In this document: piece by piece, positions 10,645 through 22,573 of the stretch | Layout of the letters: each line of letters begins with the position of its first letter | How positions within the stretch are numbered: the first letter of the stretch is position 1 | Assembly (NCBI GenBank): GCA_009746045.1 | Contig: RPFO01000477.1 | Coordinates: 1 to 46,528 of the forward strand | DNA: 46,528 nucleotides | Source: Mesostigma viride | Lineage: Eukaryota; Streptophyta; Mesostigmatophyceae; Mesostigmatales; Mesostigmataceae | Reading direction: 5' to 3' | Notes under the pieces: generated by a model | The model's database searches: none | The model's input: only the letters and a program-made list of their open reading frames with translations | What the model was told of the DNA's origin: nothing | Made by a program: the position numbers and the translations under genes

Positions 10645-13600
10645 ATGGAGGGGCACATTTCGGACAGTGGCAGCTCGCCGGAGCCACGCCCTCGCCCATC
10701 GATGCGGGATTTTTTCTCCGGCGCCTTAAGCTCGCCAGCGCAAGCGCATAGCGCCAAGGGTCAGCCTAAAAGGCATGTCACTTTCGGCCCCTCCGTGCCG
10801 TTCATGTCCCCCGTGGACCGCTTGGAACGTGCGAGTAGACCTGTCTCTACAGCAACTTATCCCGTCAAGTCTATATTGAAGCACTCTGCTGATGACAGCA
10901 GAGTGCCGCTTCCGAATCAGGAACGCGAGCGTAGTTACTCTTCCTCTCCAGATACCGTGTCCACGCCGCAAAATTCTCGGCGAAGCAAAGCGGCCAGGTC
11001 GTTGTCCTACTCCGAGAGCTCTTCTCCTAGGCAATGCTTGGCCTGGAGCCAGGACTCCCCGATATGCCGCCTGCAGGGAGTAGGCACGGACATCCCCGCC
11101 CCCCAGGCGCTGAGCATCCTCTCGGCGGCAGCTGCCAGCGATGCCGCGGCAGCAAGCAGAAGGCAATCAGCTGCAACCCTGGCACCACAGGGGGACCATT
11201 CGCTTCTTCAACCACCAGGACAATTTCGTCCCTCTGTACCCTTCGCTGCGCCGACAGGGTGCAGGACAATTCCAAGCCCTCAAGTGATCACTGGAAAAGT
11301 CGATGGAGGTAAATCCATCGGTCCAGGAGCTGGATTAGCCGGCCTAGTGGCGGACCACGTCTCAGCCACGCGTGACATCCTGTCACGCCAAATCACGACC
11401 CGGGAGGTGCACCTGGCGCAGATGGAAGAATTCCTCCTGCGCTCTGGCGTCCCTGGCCAAGGCACCACGTGGGCCAGGATGGACGGGGCATCACAAATGC
11501 CAGCAGGCGGAACAGTACTAATGGGAATAAGCGGCCACCGAGGCATGGGCAAAGGCAGCACGGTAACCGTGCAAAGCATCATGAGCCAGCCGCACACAGA
11601 TGGGCAGGGTCAGCCACATGAAAGAGTTGCCTGGCCACCAGCATCCGTCACACAAGGACCAGTCCAGTTTGTGCCCATGCCGAGCCAGAGGGTCATGCCC
11701 CACCAACAAGCAGACACGGCCGCCAACCCGGCGGCCAAACTAACTGGCCCATCATCCACCGGCCTCTTTCCAGGGACGCAACCCACGGCCACCATCCCAA
11801 CGCCCCCTGCACCACTGACCGTGAACACGAGCACGAGGGATGGAGTTGCCCTCGCAAAGCCTGGCCAGGGTCCCGCAAGCCAGGGCTCCAGCCTGGCGCG
11901 GCTGCAAGCATTGGCCGCCCGGCTGCAGGCCGCCACGGCCGAGGTGGAAGCAGAGACGCTGCTCGCGTCTTCGGGTGAGCCCTCGTCGGCGCCCTCTTCC
12001 TCCTCATCCCTGCTAGGCCCTGCCCAGGGTGATGCGGTCAACCTGGCGGTGAATGGGACACCGTGCGTGGTGCACCCCGCCGCGGCCGGCCCTGTTTCCT
12101 CGGTGGCAGGACAAGGGGTGGAGCACGGGCCCCCGGCCTTGCAAGGGGGGGATAGGGGCGGGGCCGGTCCGGGGGACAGCTGGCAGCACGGCGAGGGTTC
12201 AGGGGTGCGCTCGTTGTCCGATGCAGGGGCAGGCAGTTTATTCACGTCTGCTGGAGCACTCCCAGGACGCAGCAGGAGCGGGGAGCAGGGGCGTGCATCT
12301 ACAGTGCCCAGTAATACTCCCACGGACACACGGGCGGGGGCCGTGGGTTCAACTGGATCATCCCATTCTGCTGATGGCTGTCACGGTGGGTCTTCCTCGG
12401 CGGACGTGGCCATCTCTGGGCCTCCCGATGATGGGAACGAGGGCAGGGGTGACCGGATTCCACCGAGTAGGGGAGCTCTCCGGCAGGAAGCGGGGGCTAG
12501 CAATGGCCATGTACGCGTACGCCATGAGATGCTCACGGAAGACGTGGCTGGCTCGACGGACAATCGTGGAGGCGTGACCGACCGGCCTTGGGCCACACGT
12601 GGGGATGGTAAAGGCTTACCCGAGACAAGGGCGGCGGAGCCCCTGGTGCCAGACGCATGTGACCCTGGGGATGAGGATGCGGAGTTGCCCAAGGCGAATA
12701 GGGATTATAATGCAAGCGAATCGGTCAATAGGGACGATGATATGGACACCGTCTCAGCCAACACGGCAGACGCAGGCTCTAGTGATGTGGCGCATGGGGA
12801 ATTTACCAGAAACGAATGGTCGGAGAACAAGCATGGGGACATGGGCGGCTCGGCCGACAGGGACGGGGGCACCTCAGCGCATGATGCCAGCGTGGGCAAG
12901 CCCCGCTGGGAGGCCTACTTCTCCAGCGGCAAGCGGAGTGGGAGGCGGGGGGGCATTCCAAGTGCCAGCGGGCAGCACACGGTTTCCCCGGGTGGGCATG
13001 GCGGGGCCTCGGCCAGCCGGCCTGCAATAGTGAGTCACTCAAGGGCAAGATGGACAAGGGGGCCAGTAGGCCTGTGGGTGGGCATGGGCCTAGCTTGGGG
13101 GGATGCCGGTCGGCGAATCCAGGGCACCCTGGCTGCAAGGGCTGCCTGCACTGAATGGCATGCATGCATCAGGGCTCGGGGGGGCAATGTTGCCAATATC
13201 AGCAATTTCGGTTATACCGGCCACCTGGGCTATAATGGCGCCATTGGGTATGCGGGTGGGGTCGGCTTTGCTGTCGATGTCAGGGAGGGCGATGGTGAGG
13301 CAACTGGGAGTATGTATCCGGGTAACGAGGACGGCGACGATCTATTCATAGACGCGGCGGACGGCCTGTCATTCTCGATCGTGAGCGCCCAGATGGACCA
13401 GATGAAGCAGTCCCTGGGCGACCTGTTTGGTCGCCCGCACGGGCCAACGCCACCGCCACCATCATCCTCATCACCACCACCATCCTCCGCCGCTCATTCT
13501 CCTGTTACTCCTTTTCCCACGGCGACTCTTTCTTCCACCTCTACCCTTCCTCTGGTTCCTGTTCATGCTCCTGACATGGAACCCGATGGCACCGAGCCCT

Positions 13601-14653
13601 CAGCAAGGGCAGCGGCAGGCCACCCTGGGGCACCCATGTCCTCTTCCTCTTCCTCGACATCGTCATCATCAGGCCCGTCCTCCATTGCGGTGGCCGCCGC
13701 GATGGCGTCCCTGCGAAGGGGCCGCGTGGCCAGGGGGCTCGGCCGCATGCCCTCGGTGTACAGCAAGTCGAGGGTCCAACGGGCGGCAGCGTCGGGACGA
13801 CCATCACATGGGCGAGTGTCAGGGAGCCAAGATGGCATTGTGGCGCCGGCTGGGGGCGCGGACACAGCAAGAGAGGAATATGGGACGGCGCGGGGACAAG
13901 TGGCACGGGACATGCTCGGCGAGGATCCCCAGGCAGTGAGGGTCACGGGCCTGGGCATGACAGAGCCAGTGGTGACAGATGCTGGTGAAGGAGTCAGGGT
14001 CTCAGAGCATAGCGCAGCGGATGCGAGCAGCGGGCGCGTGGATGCGGCAATGCCTGATGGGGGAGATGTTGCCGTGGGTAGACGGTCTATTTTAGAATCC
14101 AGCCATGACGGCTCTTGGGCACAGCACGCACAGCCGCCATCCTTGTCACAGGTCAATAGTGGTCTGGTGCCGCCATCGAAGGATTACGACAGAGGCCATG
14201 CTGGCAAACGTCAACGGGGGGAAGCCGGAGGCCATGGAGAGGTGGCTGTGGGGCAGACTTGGGGAGGCGACGGTGTGCATGGACTTGTTGATGAAAACGG
14301 TCGCGGTTGCCAGCAGCGCGGTTCTCATTGGCTGGTGGCGCAAGAGGGCGACGCTGTTGCTGTTGATGCTGCTGCTGCGGCTTGTCAAGGGATGGGTGGC
14401 GGCAGCTATAACCAAGGGATAGATGATGCTGACCGCAGTACCACAGGGTTGGATGGTGGCGGTGGTAGCGGGGCTCGTTCTGGTCGTCATCGCACATGTG
14501 GCGGTGGTGGTCATGGTCCCGCCGTACTCGCCACGGGCCCAGATCGTGCCGCGTTGGCCGCCCCTCCTCCCCCGCGCGCCGTGTTTGACGCGCTCCAGCT
14601 ACTGCGGCTGCCGTTCCCGTGGGGATTCCCGCCCACGGAGCAAGCCAGCGATG
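10645..14653 (+). CDS. Exon 1: disordered N-terminus with candidate PP1-docking motifs
   Basis: I start at the ATG at 10645 (MEGHISDSG); the open frame extends a few codons further 5' without an ATG. The 1,336 codons are rich in Ser, Pro, Gly, Ala and Asp, with poly-Ser/Pro tracts (13,450-13,680) and no recognisable fold. Near the start are RHVTF (residues 43-47), which fits the RVxF docking motif for protein phosphatase 1, and KSILK (75-79), which fits the SILK motif. The exon ends GATG|GTGAGT (phase 1) at 14653; reading through would hit a stop at 14680-14682. Part of this long exon (about 13,020-13,300) is compositionally odd and might hide an intron, although the frame stays open. Confidence 0.75.
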
Positions 14654-14935
14654 GTGAGTGGTGGGCAGTTGATGGTGAGTGAAGTGCAGTCGATGGTGAG
14701 CGATGGGGAGTTTATGGTGAGTGGTGGGGAGTCGATGGTGAGCGGTGGGGAGTTGATGGTGGGTGGTGGGGAGTCGATGGTGGGTGGTGGGGAGTTGATG
14801 GTGAGTGGTGGGGAGTCGATGGTGAGTGGTGGGCAGTCGATGGTGGGTGGTGGGCAGTCGATGGTGGGTGGTGGGGAGTTGATGGTGGGTGGTGGGGAGT
14901 CGATTGGGAGTGAAGTGCAGTCGATTACGAAGTGA
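14650..14935 (+). repeat. 21-bp minisatellite made of repeated 5' splice sites, intron 1
   Basis: About 13 copies of a TCGATGGTGAGTGGTGGGGAG-like 21-mer start at the exon 1 donor itself. At least five units keep a full GTGAGT donor core preceded by GATG; later units drift to GTGGGT or GTGAGC. The array evidently grew from the exon/intron junction. Confidence 0.9.
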
Positions 14936-15539
14936 GGCGGCAATTGCGGGTGGTGGGCTGTGACGTGGGTCGACGTTTGGGGGTGGCGAGTGATGGGCAG
15001 TAGGTATGCAAGCACCCTGGGTATGCTGAATGATGGGCAGTGAGTACGTAACAAAGCTGGGGACGGCAGCCCCGTGGCATCACGGGAGCTCGTGGTGGAG
15101 AAGGTGTTTCTTTCCTCCGTGGCCGGGGGTTCCTTCTACATGCCACTCTTATGACTATATACCACTATATTTGTACATGATATGCTGTCTATTTGGTGCT
15201 TGCAACTACCTCGATGGGCATGATGTACCCGGGTGCTCGGTACCAGCTGCCTTCTGGCCCGCTTACTTTGCCAATGGTATACTGCAATGGTAGTACTACA
15301 TTTTACAGGATCCCATGATCTCAGTAGGATTGATATGAAGCGATTGGAAAGCTTAGGGAATTTTAAAGATGATACAAAGCAGGGATCAAAGTCTGCACAA
15401 TTACCTTCTCTACGTCACGACTCACGGCGCCTGTGTCGTAATCTCTACCGCAGTGGTTTTCCGAATCCAATCTGTAACCAGGGGTAAGTACCCGCTCCTT
15501 AAAATTTCACTGCTGTGTCCTTTTTGCTGTGGCTTGCAG
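14936..15539 (+). other. Rest of intron 1
   Basis: No gene is visible. The intron ends in a pyrimidine-rich stretch and TTGCAG at 15534-15539. Confidence 0.6.
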
Positions 15540-16121
15540 AGTCTGTCCGGGGCCTGCTCTCGACACATTCGTCGCGATCCCATGTTCCCGCCAGACGACG
15601 AGGCGAGGCTGACAGTGACGACGATCGCAGCCATCTGGCTGACCCGGTCGCCAGAATCAGGCCAGAGGCAATGACCCCAACCCCACCACCCATGTTTAGC
15701 CCCGGGATCGCCCTTCGAGAAGCACACCAAAGGGACGATCAGGGTGCCTATCAGACTGGCCGGGAGGAGGCTGACAATGCAGCACATAGCAACCACGGTG
15801 GTGCCGTTGCCAGTAGCCAGGGCGAAGATCCCATATCGGCCACAGCAACAGGAGCAGCAGCGGCAGAGGTGCCGGGCGCCAGCACCCGCAACCTCTCGCA
15901 GAGCCTGCGCGCGGTGGGGGTGATCCTCGCCGTTCGGCGCTGCCAGGTGGCGCGTGAGGAGGCACGCTGGCACCGCAAGATGGATGCGGTGGCAGGACAG
16001 CTGGCGGATCAGAGGGAGAGGGATGTACGCGCGAGTGCGGATGTGGAGCTAGCTGCTGTCACGCAGGTGGGAAGGGCGGGCCGGGCGCGGGTCAAGCGGC
16101 GGCATGGTGACCCAGGAGCCG
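15540..16121 (+). CDS. Exon 2
   Basis: The exon follows CTTGCAG and starts in phase 1, giving ESVRGLLSTHSSRSHV. It ends GAGCCG|GTAAGC in phase 1. The first two thirds is disordered (Asp/Ser, then Pro-rich). The last part becomes helical and charged, with LRAVGVILAVRRCQVAREEA followed by RWHRKMDAVAGQ: the first weak Sfi1-like unit. An alternative donor at CAG|GTGGGA (near 16066) is possible. Confidence 0.72.
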
Positions 16122-16272
16122 GTAAGCCAGGCAACATTATCGCAAGGGGCTGCCTTGCGAAGCCGTAGGGGCAGCCAGGGTGGCATTCTCCCCCGCCAAG
16201 GATCGAAAATGTCTTGTATCAAAGGAGGATGGTCGGTTGTTCCAGGACCTGTGCGCTCATGATAATGTTTTC

Positions 16273-16440
16273 CTGGTCCCTGCAAATTGTAGTATGCAGT
16301 ATTTTATTTCTTGTTTCTTGTAGTGCGTGTTTTTTGGAGCTCCAGTGCCATACAAATCTACTGGTCCATGCAAATTGTAGTATGCAGTACTGTATTGAAT
16401 AATTTCTTGTATTGCACGCGCGCTCTTGGAGCTCGGTGGC
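16273..16440 (+). repeat. Imperfect tandem duplication in intron 2
   Basis: Two copies, about 88 bp apart, share TGCAAATTGTAGTATGCAGTA, then a T-rich part, then TTGGAGCTC. The second copy has a small insertion. The rest of intron 2 (16122-16543) is unremarkable and ends in CCTGCCAG. Confidence 0.75.
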
Positions 16441-16543
16441 ACCGCTTCGCTCGTGCACTGCACCCCAGCTTATTAGAATTGCGAGGCCTGCATGCGCGTT
16501 TTTTATTTTGTTGCGACAACCACACTGCCAGTGTTCCTGCCAG

Positions 16544-16807
16544 GGGGCGCCCCCCCCGCGTCCGGCAGCAAGAACAAGCGCACGGCCGTGGCATCCGCGC
16601 CGCCTGTTTCCAGCATGGCCGCGCCCTTGCCCGCCAGCTGGCAGCAAGGGGACGCCTGGGAGGGCAGCCGGTTCAAGCGGGCGCTGCTCGAGGGCCTGCA
16701 CGCGCGCCTGTGGCAGAAGCTGGTGCTGGTGGTGCTGGCGAACCGGAGCGAGCTGGCGCAGATGCGGTCGCGGCTGCTGCGCCACATTTGGACCATGCGG
16801 CTGGCCG
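16544..16807 (+). CDS. Exon 3: start of helical repeat block
   Basis: The exon follows TTCCTGCCAG, and the join to exon 2 makes GA|GGAPPASGSKNKRT. After a short basic linker it becomes helical: FKRALLEGLHARLWQKLVLV and SRLLRHIWTMRLAG, with the Leu/Trp spacing of degenerate Sfi1 units. It ends GGCCG|GTGAGC in phase 1. Confidence 0.72.
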
Positions 16808-17355
16808 GTGAGCAGCAGTAGCTGAATGAGCATTGACTCCTGCATTGGTGGATTGCATGGTTAATGGATTGCAGCATTAACAAATTCTCCATGGCATCAG
16901 GATTATTCTCAGCATCTATTTATTGCACTCATGCCTCTGCGCGCTGCATAGCCTACAGCACGTCAACGGTTGTGCCAAAGGACAGTGCCTGAATTATAAA
17001 CCAAAGCCACAAAAAGGATCAGAGTTGCATGATAGGAGTTTCAATAACTAAAGGATGGATCATCATAACCATATACTTTAACATGGTCGCCCTTGCCACG
17101 TTGATAAAGTTTTCCTGTCTAGGCTTGTACATCCAATCAGATTACCTCCACACTTGCCTGTTCATATCACATACGAGATGCCCATCGGCATATTATTTCC
17201 AATAGTAATGCCAATAGTGATGCCAATAGCAATTCCAATAGTAGTGCCAATAGCAACGCCAACAGTAATATCAATAGTAGTGCCTAGATGAAATGACCCC
17301 AACAAGTGCTTTTCTCTTCTATGTTTTTCGTTTCCTATGCCCCTGCACGCCGCAG
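16808..17355 (+). other. Intron 3 with a 12-bp minisatellite
   Basis: The intron carries about seven copies of a 12-mer (AATAGTAATGCC and variants) at 17200-17285. The acceptor is CGCCGCAG at 17348-17355. Confidence 0.75.
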
Positions 17356-17456
17356 AGGGCTCCCTCAAGCTCTTCTTCGACACGCTTCGGCGGGAGGCCG
17401 TGTGGGCACGCGAGAGGGAAGAACGCGCTCGTGTCATGCTGCGCACCGGCACATTG
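17356..17456 (+). CDS. Exon 4 (small)
   Basis: This 101-nt exon is GC-rich in a repeat-filled region. It encodes EGSLKLFFDTLRREAVWARE and then a basic helix, matching one Sfi1-like unit with the Phe/Leu/Trp pattern. It enters in phase 1 and leaves in phase 0 at CATTG|GTACGT. The 19 bases around this donor recur at 17622-17640 inside the intron. Confidence 0.65.
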
Positions 17457-17693
17457 GTACGTGGCTAGCCTGACGTGTTTGGGGACATGAGGTAGTTGTG
17501 TTTGGGTTGGGCTGGCTGTGCACATTTTCTACGAACCTACCCCCGCCAGCACTCAGCAGCCTTGCCGGCTGACTAGTCTTTGGTGTCTGGTGTTTGGCTG
17601 GTACCGGTAGCTGGCGTCCACTTGGTACGTGGCTAGCCTGGAGACCACCTATTCGTTTGATTGAAGGCCTGTTTTACGCCCCGCCCCCCAACC

Positions 17694-18210
17694 CAAACCA
17701 AACCAAACCAAACCAAACCAAACCAAACCAAACCAAACCAAACCAAACCAAACCAAACCAAACCAAACCAAACCAAACCAAACCAACCCAACCCAACCCA
17801 ACCCAACCCAACCCAACCCAACCCAACCCAACCCAACCCAACCCAACCCAACCCAACCCAACCCAACCCAACCCAACCCAACCCAACCCAACCCACTCCA
17901 ACCCAACCCACTCCACCCAACCCAATCCAAACCAAACCAACCCAAACTAAACCAAACCAAACCAAACCAAACCAAACCAAACCAAACCAAACCAAACCAA
18001 ACCAAACCAAACCAAACCAGCCCAAACCAAACCAAACCAGCCCAGCCCAAACCAAACCAAACCAAACCAAACCAAACCAAACCAAACCAAACCAAACCAA
18101 ACCAAACCAAACCAAACCAAACCAACCCAACCCAACCCAACCCAACCCAACCCAACCCAACCCAACCCAACCCAACCCAACCCAACCCAACCCAACCCAA
18201 CCCAACCCAT
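17694..18210 (+). repeat. Alternating (CCAAA)n / (CCCAA)n satellite, intron 4
   Basis: Two pentanucleotides alternate in blocks: CCAAA (17694-17782), CCCAA (to about 17925), CCAAA (to about 18122), CCCAA (to 18210). The ORFs over it (NQTKP/TQPNP and GLVWF/GWVGL) are repeat artefacts. Confidence 0.96.
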
Positions 18211-18242
18211 CCCAACACACACCATGCACGCACGCAGGCACG

Positions 18243-18402
18243 CACGCACCCACCCACCCACCTACCCACCCACCCACCCACCCACCCACCCACCCACCCA
18301 CCCACCCACCCACCCACCCACCCACCCACCCACCCACCCACCCACCCACCCACCCACCCACCCACCCACCCACCCACCCACCCACCCACCCACCCACCCA
18401 CC
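18243..18402 (+). repeat. (CCCA)n microsatellite, intron 4
   Basis: A nearly pure tetranucleotide array follows a short CACG-rich link after the pentanucleotide satellite. The rest of intron 4 (to 18813) is pyrimidine-rich and ends AACAACGCAACAG. Confidence 0.96.
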
Positions 18403-18813
18403 CCTCTTACATGTTTTGGTTTGGCATGTATACAAGCTGTGGAATATCCGCATTGTCCCCCCCATGACTTCACTCTCGTGTAACAGTCTTGTCACTGCCT
18501 GTTATACTGTTGTGGATTTGCTTTCTGGCTTATACCCAGTGGTTGTTTTGCTCGTGAAACAAGTTCTCGGTGTGCGAGCTCCGTCATTTCTGCCCATGAC
18601 CCACCGCCCTCTCAATCAGCTGCTGCCACTGTTGCTGCAGATTGAGCGGGATTCATGCTGGACCTTCTTCTCCCATTATTTCTTCCCCCTGTTTCCTTCC
18701 CTTCGATCTTGCTTTCTTTTCCTTTTCTTCCCATTGTTTCCCCTCCCCGAATCTCCCGTTCTGTCCCTTCTCTACACAAATTTCGTTTCCTTTTCTACAC
18801 AACAACGCAACAG

Positions 18814-19074
18814 GTGCGCAACGCGATGCGGGCGTGGCGAGCGGGCGCCGCGCAGCGTGCTGTACGCAGGTCGCTAAACGCCCACGCGCGCTCCATGGGG
18901 CGTTCCCGCCTCCTCCGTGCCGCCTGGGCACATCTGCGCGCGGGCGTCCTGCGCGCAAGAGCCAAGCTGCTGCAGGATGAGATGAGCACCCGGTGGTTTC
19001 TGCTCGTGCGGCGTAGTCAGGTGCTTGCCGGTTGGCATGACGCGGCAGAGCGGTGCCGGTCACTCCGCAACTCG
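18814..19074 (+). CDS. Exon 5: Sfi1-like repeats
   Basis: The exon is phase 0 at both ends (CAACAG|GTGCGC at the start, CAACTCG|GTGGGT at the end). Its 87 codons hold three helical units: VRNAMRAWRAGAAQRAVRR, RLLRAAWAHLRAGVLRARAK and RWFLLVRRSQVLAGWHDAAE. Strongly Arg/Ala/Leu-rich with Trp at regular spacing, typical of centrin-binding repeats. Confidence 0.78.
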
Positions 19075-19861
19075 GTGGGTGTTCTTCATAGGCGATTCTT
19101 TATATTTGGAAGTTACTAATATTGGGGAAGGGGGGGGGGGGGGGCTGGAATTTATCCTTTTTTAAATCCATTTCCACAAGTTTCTTGTATGGATCCGCAC
19201 ACCTGTCATGCATGCGTGACCCGGTGAGGGTTCAGAACCTCATTACTGATTCATCAGTTAGGTAAGGTAATCACATACTTGTGTTTTTAAAATCAAAGAC
19301 AAGTTTAATCGGAGGTCCAAGGCCTCCATGTGTGTTACAAAACCTGTCATAGGCCTGTACGTGGCTATATAAACCAATTATCGATGTTGCAGATTTCAAG
19401 AGCATCTATCTGTCAGGGATCTGCGCACTTATACACGGGCGCAACACTGTGAGTGTCTGCACCTAGTTGTAAACACACAATAGCTTCAAATCCAGGTGTG
19501 GACGGCGAACCTGATCTAAGGCACAGCAAGCCCGATTTGGGTGCGCTACTGTGGTACGCGAAAAGGTAAGTTTAGGAAGGCTGGCACACGCAAACTTCGT
19601 GGCACATGCACATTAGATTGAGGAGCGCTTATAAATAGCGTGTTAGTAACTGGTGGGTGCTTGTTGTGATGTTGATGACATAGTACATCACCTGCTGGGT
19701 ATGGGGTTTGTGTGCTTGCAGTTGGTGTGCAAGGGCTTGCCACTGAGCTGTAGCAAATGGACACAAGCTAGCTGGTTGATGACTTGTGCACAATTTATGA
19801 CATAGGCATAGTTGATGACAAAGTATATTACCTGCTGGGTGCGTGGCATGTTCGCATGCAG
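19075..19861 (+). other. Intron 5, with duplicated acceptor region
   Basis: The intron contains a G run (19129-19143) and two copies, 140 bp apart, of the 3' end of the intron: TTGATGACAtAGTAcATcACCTGCTGGGT...CAG. The first ends at CAG 19719-19721, the second is the real acceptor at 19859-19861. The bases after each CAG are also similar (TTGGTGTGCAAGG versus CTGGCCCGCAAGG). Confidence 0.75.
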
Positions 19862-19950
19862 CTGGCCCGCAAGGCAGGGACCGCTCCTCCCGCAGTGGCG
19901 GCGGCCGGTGCAATGAACGGCACGGCCCAGGCGAGCGCTGATGCAGACGG
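19862..19950 (+). CDS. Exon 6 (small)
   Basis: This 89-nt exon reads LARKAGTAPPAVAAAGAMNG and onward, an Ala-rich linker. It enters in phase 0 and leaves in phase 2 at GACGG|GTAAGG. It is supported mainly by phase agreement on both sides and GC-rich composition. Confidence 0.6.
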
Positions 19951-20341
19951 GTAAGGACTAGAGAGCAAGAAACGATAACAGCAGCAGCAGAGACTGTCAG
20001 CGGTGGCATCACCAGCAGAATCAACAACAACACTAGTTCAGGGACAGCATCACCACCACCAGCAGAGGCACAAGCAAAAGCACAAGCACAAGCATAAGCA
20101 CAGGCTTGGATGGCCGAGCCCTCATGATGGCTGCATGGATTTGAAGTTCAAGCCAACAAGTGAACAAAGATTGGGATTTGAGCCCGCCACTTGGCTGTTG
20201 CATGGCCATGTCACATGCCTCCATGCCTCCATCCAGTCCATGCCTCCAGCACACGCATGACAGTTCATTGTGCTGGCATCTATGCTGCATCCCGCGTCAT
20301 CACCACTGCATACGCTCCCACCAAACACCATCTCCTGACAG

Positions 20342-21871
20342 CGACGATCCAACTGGAGATGACAGAAGGTCAGCAGTCCACGGCGCGCCGCCACCGGACA
20401 ACGAGTGCCCCGCGTTGCGCCACCTGGCGATGCTGGCGTCCTCGTTGGAAGAGGCGAGGGGCATCGAAGCAGTCTACCGGCCACGGCTCCGTTTCTGGCT
20501 CACCAGCGCAAGTCTGCGAGTACAAGCCTCATCCCGCGGCACATCATTGACGCCCGTGCAAGCCCCAGCGGGCGGTACAGCTGCAAGTATGCCAGCACAA
20601 GGCCCAACAGGCGCCCCATCATCCTCGCCCGCACAAGCCTCACGTGGCGGTGCCTCGTCTTTGCCTAGCCAAGCCGCTGCTGGGTCTCCATCCATTGACA
20701 ATGACGATAGGTCAGTAAAGCCTGGTCCGTCCTTCCCAGCACCACCTGTACAGGCAAGCCAGGTGCCCCCGCCGGCTCCCCCAGCAGCCATGCCATTTGG
20801 AATGCGGCCAACAGCTCCACTAGCATCCGGCACGGATCATTCTGGGCATGCTGAGGGCGATGCCTCGGCGGGGTGCTCTGGTTCCCACGACTCGCCTCTC
20901 TCTGGCACCACTCGTCCCACGGGCAAGACAGAAGATGATGACGCAAAGGCATGGAATGCCGTGGCAAACACTGGGCCAAATGGTTCCAATGTCGCTGGCA
21001 CGGTGTCCCCCGGGGAGGCAGCACAGGGTGGACCACTCATAGCACCTGCGGTGGGAGCTGATGCGTCGAGACACGCTGCTAATCCAGGCATGGACGCATC
21101 AAGGCTGGCTTTGCACAGTCGTCTTGCAGGCGTGCCGCCGCCACGCACTCCCGTGGCGGACGCCAGGGCCTGTGAGTCTTGGATGCCAGAACCTGCGTGC
21201 GATAATGCGATGCTGCCGACGGGTGCCGCAGAGATGCGGGGCATGTCATCCAGTGGTCGTGCATCCCAGGACCACACGGATGCCAGCATGAGCATACCAG
21301 CGGAGCCGCCAACAGGCACGCCCGGAAGTGGGAACACGTGCCCCTGCCTGCAGCAAGGCGTGGGCATGAGTGATGCTGGCAACCTCGCTCAAGCAGGCGG
21401 CAACCTTGCTGGCAACCTCACTCAAGCAGGCGGCAAGATGCCATCCCCACAGGCTGCCACCACGCCGTCCATCCGCGCCGGCATGGGAGCCATGTCCTCC
21501 TCCCAGTTGGGGACTCTGCCCTTGGGTCGTGTGGGCCATGAGCCCTCCACTCTCGTGGGCGGTCAGGCCTCCACCCAGCAGCCCAGCGAGATGCCTTCTC
21601 TGGCCCAGCCACCGCTACCTCCCATGCCCTTATCATCATCATCATCATCGTCATCATCATCATCATCATCATCATCGCCCTCACCCTTGCCAACGGGGGC
21701 CGGCCCAGAGATGAGAGGAATTGCCGCCGCCCTCCCCCTGCAGGCCCGAGGTGTCTTCGCGGGCCCCCAGGTGTCCCTGCTGGGTGCCGCGGCAGACAGC
21801 TTTGCGCTGCGGCGGGCAGCATCCAAGGCGCTGGCGGTCCTGTGGCAGCACGCGGTTCACCGCAAGCAACG
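20342..21871 (+). CDS. Exon 7: short helical unit, disordered insert, helical unit
   Basis: The exon follows TCTCCTGACAG in phase 2 (G|DDPTGDDRR). An opening helix (CPALRHLAMLASSLEEARGI, then RLRFWLTSASLRV) is followed by about 400 disordered residues rich in Pro, Ser, Ala and Gly, including a poly-Ser run encoded by (TCA)n at 21633-21677. The exon ends with a helix, SFALRRAASKALAVLWQHAV, which resumes the Sfi1 pattern. Donor CAACG|GTAGGC, phase 2. Confidence 0.75.
21633..21677 (+). repeat. Exonic (TCA)n microsatellite coding for poly-Ser
   Basis: A trinucleotide array of about 15 units lies inside exon 7, in frame as serine codons, so length changes alter only the serine count. Confidence 0.9.
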
Positions 21872-22418
21872 GTAGGCTGGAAGCACATATAGCCTCAACC
21901 ACTTGTAAATGTTGGGAATGATAAATTACGGAGATGAGATCGGCATGCAACACGAGGAAAGCCAAAAAGATTATCAGGACCATAGTTAAGAAAAGAATCA
22001 CCATGGCAGCAACCATACATAGTAGTGCCGTTGTTTGCTCTTCTCCTTGTTCGGTTGGAGGAAGGAATGAAGTGCGCAGCACCGGCCCAGCGCAAGCAAC
22101 GACAGTCTGCCATGGGTAGCCGCAACCATGGATTGCTCTAACTCTTTTAGATGGACTCAGTCATGCGTCTACTAAAAGGAGGCGAGTGAAGTGCAGCAGG
22201 TGATCCCCTCGCCGGCGACGGTGGGCCGCCATATTCTAGGCTTCTATTTGCGACGCCAACCCTTTTCATGCCCACCTGCTGCACCTACATGCGCTCCCTC
22301 ACGCACAGCCTGGAGCAATTTAGAGCTAATTCCAGCTGTCTACTCTTTTCACCGTTGGGTTGTACTCTTAACGCACACACATTCGTCCTTTGATGCCCTC
22401 ATCTTTGACTCACAAACA

Positions 22419-22573
22419 GGGCATAGCTTCCCTGTTTCTGTGGGGGGTTACCTCAGAAGGGCATAGCTTTCCTTTTTCTGGGGACGTTTACCTCAGAAGG
22501 GCATAGCTTTCCTTTTTCTGTGGACGTTTACCTCAGAAGGGCATAGCTTTCCTTTCCGTGTGGAGGTTTACAT
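22419..22573 (+). repeat. 40-bp tandem repeat, intron 7
   Basis: Four units start GGGCATAGC at 22419, 22459, 22499 and 22539. Each continues with TTTCCTTTTTCTG and TTTACCTCAGAA. Confidence 0.9.

Noticed and set aside
17694-18210. Telomere-like repeat
   Set aside because: CCAAA/CCCAA does not match known telomere units (green algal TTTTAGGG or TTTAGGG) and it lies inside a gene.
17594-18473. ORFs of NQTKP/TQPNP and GWVGL repeats, resembling repeat proteins
   Set aside because: Pentanucleotide and tetranucleotide satellites inside intron 4.
22087-22103. Third donor duplication in intron 7 (CGCAAGCAACG)
   Set aside because: Only 11 matching bases and no GT follows; too short to count with the clear cases.
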